Source: Chryseobacterium foetidum
GTDB lineage: Bacteria; Bacteroidota; Bacteroidia; Flavobacteriales; Weeksellaceae
Assembly (NCBI RefSeq): GCF_025457425.1
Contig: NZ_JAMXIA010000001.1
Span: forward strand, 1,364,001 to 1,428,000
Direction: 5' to 3'
DNA length: 64,000 bases
Positions within the stretch are counted from its first letter, which is position 1. Each line of letters begins with the position of its first letter. Positions 17,930 to 24,934 of this stretch are shown piece by piece. Position numbers and translations under genes: made by a program. A model generated the notes under the pieces. The model had not been told where the DNA came from. It did no database searches and worked only from the letters and a program-made list of their open reading frames with translations.

Positions 17930-18901
17930 TTAGTTTTCCAAAATGTACGAGAACATCAATGGTGCACAGATCGTGGCATCACTTTCAACGATGAATTTCG
18001 GTGTTGTGATATCCAGTTTCCCCCATGTAATTTTCTCATTCGGAACTGCTCCAGAATACGAACCGTAAGAAGTAGTTGAATCTGAAATCTGACAGAAATA
18101 AGACCAGAACGGAATGTCATGCATTTCCATATCCTGATACAACATCGGAACCACACAAATTGGGAAATCTCCTGCAATACCACCGCCAATCTGGAAGAAA
18201 CCAACACCTTTTCCTGCTGAATTTTTAGTATACCAATCCGCCAGATACGTCATGTATTCGATACCGGATTTCATTGTCGTAGCCGTCAATTCGCCTTTGA
18301 TACAGTAAGAAGCGAAAATATTACCCATGGTCGAATCTTCCCATCCAGGAACCACGATCGGTAAATTAGCTTCCGCAGCAGCAATCATCCAGGAATTTTC
18401 TCTCGGAATTTCGTAATACTGCTCCAGAACACCTGAAAGAATCATTTTGTACATAAATTCATGCGGAAAATATCTCTCACCTTTAGCCTCAGCATCTTTC
18501 CAGATTTCTACAATGTGCTTCTGCAGTCTTCTGAAAGCTTCTTCTTCAGGAATACAGGTATCTGTAACTCTGTTTAAGCCTCTTTCCAAAAGATCCCACT
18601 CATCCTGAGCCGTCAGATCTCTGTAGTGAGGCACTCTTTCGTAGTGAGAATGCGCCACAAGGTTCATCAGATCTTCTTCAAGATTCGCACCGGTACAGGA
18701 GATAAAATCTACTTTACCCTGACGGATCATTTCAGCTAAAATCTTACCTAATTCAGCAGTAGACATTGCTCCAGCCAAAGTAATCATCATTTTTCCACCG
18801 TCTTTAAGGTGTGCCACATATCCTTTTGATGCGTCTACCAAAGCCGCAGCATTGAAATGCAGATAATATTTTTCGATAAACTCAGTAATCGGTTTGCTCA
18901 T
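17930..18901 (-). CDS. Deoxyhypusine synthase family protein
   Basis: From the ATG at 18901 (MSKPITEF) the product has 323 residues; the frame extends 20 codons upstream but that part lacks family similarity. The fold features are LAGAMSTAELGKILAEMIR, SCTGANLEEDL, FFQIGGGIAGDF, then STTSYGSYSGAVPNE and ITWGKLD. The last contains the lysine that forms the covalent intermediate in eukaryotic deoxyhypusine synthase (motif WGK), so an NAD-dependent aminobutyl transfer from spermidine is plausible. Bacteria have no hypusinated eIF5A, so the acceptor is probably a polyamine (homospermidine-type reaction), but this is inference. It is a single-gene unit. Confidence 0.85.
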   Translation of the reverse strand: MSKPITEFIEKYYLHFNAAALVDASKGYVAHLKDGGKMMITLAGAMSTAELGKILAEMIRQGKVDFISCTGANLEEDLMNLVAHSHYERVPHYRDLTAQDEWDLLERGLNRVTDTCIPEEEAFRRLQKHIVEIWKDAEAKGERYFPHEFMYKMILSGVLEQYYEIPRENSWMIAAAEANLPIVVPGWEDSTMGNIFASYCIKGELTATTMKSGIEYMTYLADWYTKNSAGKGVGFFQIGGGIAGDFPICVVPMLYQDMEMHDIPFWSYFCQISDSTTSYGSYSGAVPNEKITWGKLDITTPKFIVESDATICAPLMFSYILEN

Positions 18902-19004
18902 TATTTTTAATTTCTGCAAAGATAATGAAAGATGTTGGAACCCAAAAAGCCCAAATTCCATCTTTATCCCTTTTTGCTGCTACATATTTTCCATTACGAC
19001 TCAC

Positions 19005-19060
19005 TTCCCATCACTTATTACCCATCATTTATTACCCATTACTTATCACCCATCACTTAC
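19005..19060. repeat. Heptamer array of eight units (TTACCCAT / CACTTAT)
   Basis: In register: ttcccat, cacttat, tacccat, catttat, tacccat, tacttat, cacccat, cacttac. The pattern is also a 14-bp repeat of two alternating heptamers. Confidence 0.85.
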
Positions 19061-19064
19061 AGCA

Positions 19065-19190
19065 TGGGCGTATCCCTCGCCAAAGCTTTTCCCACCGCTC
19101 GGGTCGGGCTATCCGCTGCAATTCCTCAAGCCAGGCTTTACCCATCGCTTTCTGCGGGATTTCCGCTGCTATCCCTTACGCAAAAGCCGT
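19065..19190. repeat. GC-rich interspersed repeat, probable third hairpin-family member
   Basis: Following the heptamers is a segment with GGGCGTATCCCTC, CGGGTCGGGCTATCCGCTGC, GGGATTTCCGCTGCTATCCCTTACGC. The blocks TATCCGCTGC and TTTCCGCTGCTATC echo the CCGCT...CTATATC core of copies 1 and 2. It fills the 302-bp gap between the deoxyhypusine-synthase-like gene and arfB together with the array at 19005; there is no ORF. Confidence 0.5.
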
Positions 19191-19203
19191 TGTTCATTCA
19201 CTT

Positions 19204-19596
19204 TCAGAATTTAAAACGACGGTTTTCTTTTTTGTCCGAAAGTTTCTTTTTAGTATCAAGTCTCTTCTGAACCTTTGCCTTTGACGGTTTTGTTTTGAAT
19301 CGGGTCTTGGGAATAACTACAGAATCATTTACAATTTCCAGAATTTTTTCAACCGCAATTTTCCTGTTCTGAAGCTGCATTCGGCTTTCTGAAACCGTTA
19401 ATTGTAAAATCCCCTCAGAATTAATCCTGTTCCTGAGCTTATTCTGAATTAAATCTTTCTGAAAATCATTGAAAAATTCAGACTCCTCGACATTCCACAT
19501 TACGGTAACGGAAGTTTCTACTTTATTCACGTTTTGTCCGCCTGCACCGCTGCTGCGGGAAGTTTTAAAGCTGAGTTCTTTGCTGAAGTCTTTCAT
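19204..19596 (-). CDS. arfB: Alternative ribosome-rescue factor / peptidyl-tRNA hydrolase ArfB
   Basis: The 130-residue protein has the class I release-factor catalytic loop SRSSGAGGQNVNKVETSV with the GGQ motif near residue 19 and no codon-recognition domains. The basic C-terminus (KTKPSKAKVQKRLDTKKK) is what inserts into the mRNA entry channel in ArfB. It releases peptides from ribosomes stalled without a stop codon. The size agrees with ArfB/YaeJ (about 140). It is encoded downstream of the menE-like gene, with only a heptamer array between. Confidence 0.93.
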   Translation of the reverse strand: MKDFSKELSFKTSRSSGAGGQNVNKVETSVTVMWNVEESEFFNDFQKDLIQNKLRNRINSEGILQLTVSESRMQLQNRKIAVEKILEIVNDSVVIPKTRFKTKPSKAKVQKRLDTKKKLSDKKENRRFKF

Positions 19597-19598
19597 GA

Positions 19599-19633
19599 GA
19601 TGATGGGTGTTGGATGCTGGATGATGCGAGATG
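19599..19633. repeat. Heptamer array between the menE-like gene and arfB
   Basis: In register: gatgatg, ggtgttg, gatgctg, gatgatg, cgagatg. It begins 3 bases upstream of the arfB start codon and ends 5 bases before the menE stop, so it fills almost all of the intergenic space. Confidence 0.7.
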
Positions 19634-19638
19634 GAGTT

Positions 19639-20721
19639 TTACATTCCGCTGATCAAATTTAATAATTCTTTCCGATTGACCTTTCCGTTGGGCGTTCTGG
19701 GTATCTCCTCCACAAATATAATATCTTTCGGCTTATGAAAAGATTTTTCAAATTTGAGATTTGAGATTTGAGATTTGAGTTTTCGACTGCGCTCAGACTG
19801 ACCATCTTTTGAACAGTCCACATCTTCTATTAAGAGGATGAGCTTTTGACCCAAAACTTCATCCTTCAAACCTAAAAAAACCACTTCATTTGAGATTTCT
19901 TTTTTCACCAAAGCCTCCAGTTCTTCAGGAAATATTTTTGCACCACCAGAATTAATCACGTGATCAATCCGCCCCAAAAATCTGAATCTATTCTCATCTC
20001 TAATTTCTACCAAATCATTCGTCTGAAGAATCTGATCATTGAGTTTGGGTGCAGAAATTTTGAGACAACCGCGTTCATCAGCAGAAATTTCAATCCCTTC
20101 GAAAGCAGTAAACCATTCCTGAGAATTTGGATAAATTTCTTTCAGGGCAATATGGGAAAGTGTTTCAGACATTCCGTAGGTCTCAAAAATTTGAGATTTG
20201 AAGTCTGAAATTTGAGATTGCTGACGGAAAACTTCAAATATTTTAGATTTTAAAGATTCTGAAACGGCAGCTCCACCTATGATAAGTTTTTTAATCAAAT
20301 GAATTTTATCTGAAGAATTTTCAACCTGCAGAGGCGTCATCGCACAGAAATCAATGTATTCATCTAAATCTTCCAAAGGTTTTGTGGATGGATTTTTTAT
20401 CATCAGCTGTAATTTTCTTTCAATAGCTCTCACCACCATCATTTTTCCCGAAATATATTCTATTGGCAGGCAGTTCAACGCTTTATCGCCCATTTTCAAA
20501 CCTAAAAAATCACACGTCATTTCTGCGGAGTTCCGCATTTTTTCCTTTTCAATTTCAAAAACTTTGGGAATACCTGTAGAACCGGAAGTCTGTACTTTCA
20601 CTTTACCATCATCTGAAAACCAATCTTTCAGAAAATAAATTATATTATTTTCATATTCGTTTTCAGGTTGTAAATTATTAATATTGAGATTATTGAAATC
20701 CACCGTCATTTTTCCTTGCAC
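19639..20721 (-). CDS. menE: AMP-binding acyl-CoA ligase, probably o-succinylbenzoate-CoA ligase
   Basis: The 360-residue protein has the ANL adenylation motifs: P-loop QTSGSTGIPKVFEIEK near residue 40, ETYGMSET near 180, FLGRIDHVINSGGAKIFPEE near 250 and the C-terminal PRTPNGKVNRKEL. The short length without an N-terminal subdomain fits Bacteroidota MenE, which activates o-succinylbenzoate in menaquinone synthesis; the other men genes are not nearby. Two segments, about residues 168-179 and 306-324, are encoded by heptamer repeats (SQISDFKSQI and KLKSQISNLKF). They lie where surface loops would be and keep the frame open. Confidence 0.8.
   Translation of the reverse strand: MQGKMTVDFNNLNINNLQPENEYENNIIYFLKDWFSDDGKVKVQTSGSTGIPKVFEIEKEKMRNSAEMTCDFLGLKMGDKALNCLPIEYISGKMMVVRAIERKLQLMIKNPSTKPLEDLDEYIDFCAMTPLQVENSSDKIHLIKKLIIGGAAVSESLKSKIFEVFRQQSQISDFKSQIFETYGMSETLSHIALKEIYPNSQEWFTAFEGIEISADERGCLKISAPKLNDQILQTNDLVEIRDENRFRFLGRIDHVINSGGAKIFPEELEALVKKEISNEVVFLGLKDEVLGQKLILLIEDVDCSKDGQSERSRKLKSQISNLKFEKSFHKPKDIIFVEEIPRTPNGKVNRKELLNLISGM
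19751..19805 (-). repeat. Heptamer array plus REP-like segment inside the menE-like gene
   Basis: aatttga followed by gatttga three times (19751-19778) continues into GTTTTCGACTGCGCTCAGAC (from 19779). The second part resembles the CTGAGCGnAGTCGAA element that is scattered in flavobacterial intergenic DNA. Together they encode about 18 residues in the C-terminal half. Confidence 0.75.
20186..20220 (-). repeat. Second heptamer array inside the menE-like gene
   Basis: In register: aaaattt, gagattt, gaagtct, gaaattt, gagattg. On the coding strand this reads CAATCTCAAATTTCAGAC and onward, encoding SQISDFKSQIF just before the ETYGMSET motif. Confidence 0.65.
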
Positions 20722-20809
20722 TTTAATAGAACTGTAAATTTAAAAAAAAAATTAAAAATGATTTGCAGATAAAGAAAAAAGCTTTAAATTTGCATCACCA
20801 AAATAAAAC

Positions 20810-20880
20810 AGACCCATGGTGTAATGGTAACACTCCGGTTTTTGGTACCGTCATTCGGGGTTCGAGTCCCTGTGGGTCTA
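20810..20880 (+). tRNA. tRNA-Gln (anticodon TTG)
   Basis: Acceptor stem AGACCCA (20810-20816) pairs with TGGGTCT (20873-20879), discriminator A. The D arm is GTGT-aatggta-ACAC, the anticodon arm is CCGGT-TTTTGGT-ACCGT with anticodon TTG, and the T arm is CGGGG-TTCGAGT-CCCTG. The outermost anticodon pair is a C-T mismatch. CCA is not encoded; the sequence continues CAAAA. The arrangement closely parallels bacterial tRNA-Gln(UUG). Confidence 0.96.
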
Positions 20881-20881
20881 C

Positions 20882-20917
20882 AAAACCACTCTTTTTAAGG
20901 GTGGTTTTTGGTTTTTT
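20882..20917 (+). terminator. tRNA-Gln terminator
   Basis: AAAACCAC (20882-20889) pairs with GTGGTTTT (20901-20908), extended inward by T-G and C-G pairs, followed by a T-rich tail. Confidence 0.85.
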
Positions 20918-20968
20918 ACTTAAACTCATGAAGATTCTGTAAAAACTTTACTTTTTATAAAATCCAAA

Positions 20969-21289
20969 TTATTTTTCATCAGTAAGATTCTTTTTCGAAG
21001 TAAACTTTTCCGGCACGTAGATATTATTTCGTTCAATATAATTCAGAAGATCCTGATATTTTTCTTCATAATCTTCAGTCCCGCATTTGTGAGAAATTCC
21101 ACATATTTCTGATGGTCTGATATTTAGAATTTCGGAGATTTTAGTCAGCATTTCAATATTCATTTTCACTTTAGAATTTTCAATATCCGAATAGGCTTTC
21201 TGTGAAATACCCATCTCAAAGGCCATATATTCCTGTGTATAATCTTTTTCTCTACGAATTTTTCTGATGGCTTGTCCGCAAATTTTCAT
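20969..21289 (-). CDS. XRE-family helix-turn-helix transcriptional regulator
   Basis: The 106-residue protein has an N-terminal Cro/CI-type helix-turn-helix (about residues 8-62: IRKIRREKDYTQEYMAFEMG, then ISQKAYSDIENSKVKM). It is followed by a short acidic and lysine-rich tail without a catalytic or sensor domain. It is encoded divergently from ccoNO. A palindrome in the intergenic region overlaps a TACCTTTG -7-like box on its own strand, so autoregulation is likely. Whether it also controls the oxidase genes is open. Confidence 0.85.
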   Translation of the reverse strand: MKICGQAIRKIRREKDYTQEYMAFEMGISQKAYSDIENSKVKMNIEMLTKISEILNIRPSEICGISHKCGTEDYEEKYQDLLNYIERNNIYVPEKFTSKKNLTDEK

Positions 21290-21310
21290 CTGTTTTGTTT
21301 TAGTAGTTTT

Positions 21311-21367
21311 CGGTATATTTTAGAAGAATACCGAATAGCTTTACACAAAGGTACTCAATACCTTTGT
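21311..21367. promoter_or_regulatory. Palindromic operator candidates between the XRE gene and ccoNO
   Basis: ACAAAGGTA (21345-21353) and TACCTTTGT (21359-21367) are perfect 9-bp inverted arms with a 5-bp spacer. CGGTAT (21311-21316) and ATACCG (21328-21333) form a second, wider pair with the same GGTA / TACC core. The first overlaps a TACCTTTG box on the minus strand. Confidence 0.6.
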
Positions 21368-21467
21368 CAAAACATTATTACTCAACATGATATTTGTAGC
21401 CAAAACTTAAAAATTTATGTAAAGATTTAAGTTTTATCAGATATCAGTCTGGTCAATTTTTATAGAT

Positions 21468-23747
21468 ATGGAGACGCAAAAATTTAGTTATGACAACGGC
21501 ATTGTCAAAGCATTTCTCTATGCGACAATTGCATTTGGTTTAGTAGGATTTTTACTGGGATTAACGGCAGCTTTAATGCTGTTTTACCCCGAACTGCCCG
21601 AGTTTCTTTTCGGAACAGATGACACAACGATTAAAAGTCTATCCTCCGGCAACATTCAGGGACTAATTAACTCGCAGGGTGCTTTAGGTTTTGGGAGAAT
21701 CAGGATGTTGCATACAAGTGCTGTAATTTTTGCTTTCGTTTGTAACTCGTTTTTCTGCGGTGCCTACTACAGTATGCAGAGACTTCTGAAAACAAGAATG
21801 TATAGCGACACACTTTCTTGGATTCACTTCTGGACCTGGCAAATTATGATCATTAGTGTTGTAATCACATTTTTAATGGGAATCAATACTTCTAAAGAAT
21901 ACGCTGAACACGAATGGCCGATTGATATTCTGATTACAATCTCATGGGTTATTTTCGGTATTAACATGTTTGGAACGATTGCCAAAAGAAGAGTGAGACA
22001 CCTTTATGTTGCCATCTGGTTTTACATGGGAACGTGGATTGCCGTGGCAATGCTTCACATCTTCAACAACCTTGAAGTACCGCTGTCATTCACTTCATGG
22101 AAATCCTACTCTATTTATGCCGGAGCAAAAGATGCTTTAGTACAATGGTGGTACGGGCACAATGCAGTTGCATTTGTTTTAACGACTCCTGTTCTCGGTC
22201 TGATGTACTATTTCTTACCAAAAGCCGCAGACAGACCTGTATTTTCATATAAATTATCCATCATTCACTTCTGGTCACTCATCTTCGTTTACCTCTGGGC
22301 TGGGCCGCATCACTTACAATATACCGCTCTGCCAGCATGGGCACAAGCTGTAGGAACAGGTTTTTCAATCATGCTGATAGCACCGTCTTGGGGCGGAATG
22401 TTGAACGGACTTCTGACTTTAAGAGGTGCCTGGGACAAAGTGCGTGACAATCCTATTCTGAAATTCTTCGTTGTAGCCGTAACCTGTTATGGAATGGCAA
22501 CTTTTGAAGGCCCTCTTTTAGCAACAAAATCTTTAAATAAAATTGGTCATTATACCGACTGGGTCATTGGTCACGTACATTTAGGAGCTTTAGGATGGAA
22601 TGGTTTTATGGCATTCGGAGTGGTTTATTACCTGATACCTGTAATGTGGAGAACCGAACTTTGGTCTAAAAAACTCGCTAACTGGCACTTCTGGCTTGGA
22701 ACTTTAGGAATTATTTTTTATGCTATACCCATGTATATTGCGGGATTTACCCAAGGATTGATGTGGAAACAGTTTAATCCCGACGGAACACTTTTATGGA
22801 AAAACTGGCTGGATACCGTAACCGCAATTATTCCTTATTTCCAGTTGAGATTTTTAGGAGGTATCTTCTATCTTTTAGGAGCTGTTTTAATGGTTGTAAA
22901 TGTTTTTAAAACCGTAAGAAAAGGTTCCTTCCAGAAAAACGTTCCTGCAGAGGCGCCGGGACTAGCCAGCATCACAGATGCCCGAAAGGAGGGTGAAGGC
23001 GTTCACTTATGGCTGGAGCGAACTCCAAGACTGATGGCAATTTTAGCATTTATTACTGTCGCAATCGGAGGAGCTGTAGAAATTATTCCAACATTAACGA
23101 TGAAGCAAAATGTTCCGACTATTTCCGCAGTAAAACCTTACTCTCCGCTTGAACTGGAAGGAAGAGATTTATACATCAGAGAAGGCTGTAACTCGTGTCA
23201 CTCACAGATGATCAGACCTTTCCGTGACGAAATTGTAAGATTTGAAGGCAAAAACGGACAATATTCTAAAGCAGGAGAATTTATTTACGACAGACCATTC
23301 CTTTGGGGATCGAAGCGTACAGGACCGGATCTTCACAGAGAAGGTGGCAGAAATCCGGATTCATGGCACTTTAAGCACATGTACAACCCAAGACTTACTT
23401 CCGCAGGATCAATTATGCCACGTTTTCCATGGTTAATTTCAAATAAACTTGACAAATCTCAAATGGTGAATAAAATGAAACTGATGAAAAACTATTTCGA
23501 TGTGCCTTACTCAAAAGCAGAAATAGATTCAGCAGACCGATGGGCAGACAATCAGGCTAAAGGAATTGTGAAAAGAATTTATTCTGAAGCTAGCGACATC
23601 AAAGAGCAAATGGATAGAACCAAAAAACATAAAGGTGCAGATTATATCCCTCTCGAAGACCGCGAAATTATAGCAATGATTGCCTATCTGCAAAGATTGG
23701 GAACAGACATCAAAACAACGCAGATGAAAACTGCAAGTGTAGAATAA
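21468..23747 (+). CDS. ccoNO: cbb3-type cytochrome c oxidase, fused subunits I and II
   Basis: The 759-residue protein joins CcoN (about residues 1-500, twelve or more membrane segments with the haem-copper histidines, for example the WYGHNAV and WAGPHHLQY regions and the GHVHLGALGWNG segment) to CcoO. A linker and one membrane helix (LMAILAFITVAIGGAVEIIP) lead into a haem c motif CNSCHSQ near residue 575 and a MIRPFRDE segment. It reduces oxygen at high affinity while pumping protons. Such fusion is common in Bacteroidota. ccoP follows 18 bases after the stop. No ccoS or ccoG is in the window. Confidence 0.95.
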   Translation: METQKFSYDNGIVKAFLYATIAFGLVGFLLGLTAALMLFYPELPEFLFGTDDTTIKSLSSGNIQGLINSQGALGFGRIRMLHTSAVIFAFVCNSFFCGAYYSMQRLLKTRMYSDTLSWIHFWTWQIMIISVVITFLMGINTSKEYAEHEWPIDILITISWVIFGINMFGTIAKRRVRHLYVAIWFYMGTWIAVAMLHIFNNLEVPLSFTSWKSYSIYAGAKDALVQWWYGHNAVAFVLTTPVLGLMYYFLPKAADRPVFSYKLSIIHFWSLIFVYLWAGPHHLQYTALPAWAQAVGTGFSIMLIAPSWGGMLNGLLTLRGAWDKVRDNPILKFFVVAVTCYGMATFEGPLLATKSLNKIGHYTDWVIGHVHLGALGWNGFMAFGVVYYLIPVMWRTELWSKKLANWHFWLGTLGIIFYAIPMYIAGFTQGLMWKQFNPDGTLLWKNWLDTVTAIIPYFQLRFLGGIFYLLGAVLMVVNVFKTVRKGSFQKNVPAEAPGLASITDARKEGEGVHLWLERTPRLMAILAFITVAIGGAVEIIPTLTMKQNVPTISAVKPYSPLELEGRDLYIREGCNSCHSQMIRPFRDEIVRFEGKNGQYSKAGEFIYDRPFLWGSKRTGPDLHREGGRNPDSWHFKHMYNPRLTSAGSIMPRFPWLISNKLDKSQMVNKMKLMKNYFDVPYSKAEIDSADRWADNQAKGIVKRIYSEASDIKEQMDRTKKHKGADYIPLEDREIIAMIAYLQRLGTDIKTTQMKTASVE

Positions 23748-23765
23748 CGCAAAACTGTATTTAAA

Positions 23766-24653
23766 ATGAAAACAAGAACCCCTATTTTTATACATATTCT
23801 CGTGACTGTTGGTTTAGCAGTAACAGCGTTTGAAATGTTCGCACAGGATTCATCCTATTTTTCTTCACCTTTTTTCTGGGGACTGATAATCATCGTGGTT
23901 ATTCTTCTGCTCATCATGAATTCGATTGGTGATTTAATTGAAGATCAGAATTTTAAAAAATTATCAGACGAAGAAAAAGAGAATTATCTGAAAGAAAAAA
24001 ACACTTCATATTTCCAAAAACTCTGGAATTCGGCTTTCAAAAAACAGTCTGCAACCGAAGAAAAAGACATCATTATCGACCATGGTTTCGACGGAATTAC
24101 AGAACTGGACAACTCACTTCCCAAATGGTGGATCGGGCTCTTTTATTTCGGTATGGCGTTCTGCGCAATTTATTTGATTGCTTTTGCCTTCACAGATTAT
24201 GCACATCCTGAAGCTGAATTAAATTCAGAAACAAAAAGAATGCTCGCCTCCATTGAAGAGTTTGAAAAAACTGCACCTCAGATCAATTTAGAATCGGCAA
24301 AATACAATGCAGATTACATAGCAGAAGGTCAGGAACTTTTCAAAACCAACTGTGTTTCCTGCCACGCCGACAACGGTAAAGGCGGAATCGGCCCGAATCT
24401 TACAGATAAGTACTGGATCAACATTCAGGAAAAAAGCCTTTTTAAAAATGTATTCTGGATGCTCGAGAATGGCTCGCCCAATAACCCAACAATGCGACCT
24501 TTCATCAAAGATGGAACCATCAGCGGACGTGATGCTGAGAAAATTGCTGCATACGTTTACCACATCAATCAGGAAAAAGCTCCTATTACCCAAAAAGACG
24601 GCGGTGCTGCACCACAGGGAGAAGTTGCTAACTGGACGGTCTCTAACGATTAA
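23766..24653 (+). CDS. ccoP: cbb3-type cytochrome c oxidase subunit III
   Basis: The 295-residue subunit carries electrons from soluble or membrane cytochromes to CcoO. It has two N-terminal hydrophobic segments (about residues 7-26 and 36-55), a third at about 120-145, and one haem c site CVSCHADNGKGGIGPNL near residue 196 with a downstream methionine ligand candidate in NNPTMRPF. Proteobacterial CcoP has two haem c sites; this one has only one. The N-terminal hydrophobic part may substitute for CcoQ. It is co-transcribed with ccoNO. Confidence 0.93.
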   Translation: MKTRTPIFIHILVTVGLAVTAFEMFAQDSSYFSSPFFWGLIIIVVILLLIMNSIGDLIEDQNFKKLSDEEKENYLKEKNTSYFQKLWNSAFKKQSATEEKDIIIDHGFDGITELDNSLPKWWIGLFYFGMAFCAIYLIAFAFTDYAHPEAELNSETKRMLASIEEFEKTAPQINLESAKYNADYIAEGQELFKTNCVSCHADNGKGGIGPNLTDKYWINIQEKSLFKNVFWMLENGSPNNPTMRPFIKDGTISGRDAEKIAAYVYHINQEKAPITQKDGGAAPQGEVANWTVSND

Positions 24654-24678
24654 AACTTAATATCTCCATATTATTTCT

Positions 24679-24759
24679 AGCCCTCTTTCAAGCTAACATT
24701 TGAATTTTTCATTTTCAGAACCTTTTCAACATCTAAAATGAAAGAAAGAGGGCTTTTTT
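24679..24759 (+). terminator. Long hairpin terminator of ccoNO-ccoP
   Basis: AGCCCTCTTTC (24679-24689) pairs perfectly with GAAAGAGGGCT (24744-24754), followed by six T residues. The 54-nt loop can form smaller pairings of its own. Confidence 0.75.
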
Positions 24760-24773
24760 AAAAACAAAAATGT

Positions 24774-24852
24774 CCTGACTTTGGTCATCGTACCCCAAAC
24801 TATTCACTTGACTTCTATCTAAAACAGATACCACATCGATGACCAGGGCAGG
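24774..24852. repeat. Imperfect inverted repeat downstream of ccoP
   Basis: CCTGACTTTGGTCATCG (24774-24790) and CGATGACCAGGGCAGG (24837-24852) share a perfect 9-bp TGGTCATCG core and a CCTG end. The arms enclose 46 bases. It could be a small mobile-element remnant or an RNA structure. Confidence 0.55.
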
Positions 24853-24934
24853 ATTTACATTTACAATGGCGTAATCATTGCAGTAGGATTTAACATAACA
24901 TTTTAAGGACTGTTAACCTCCTAAAACGCCACTT

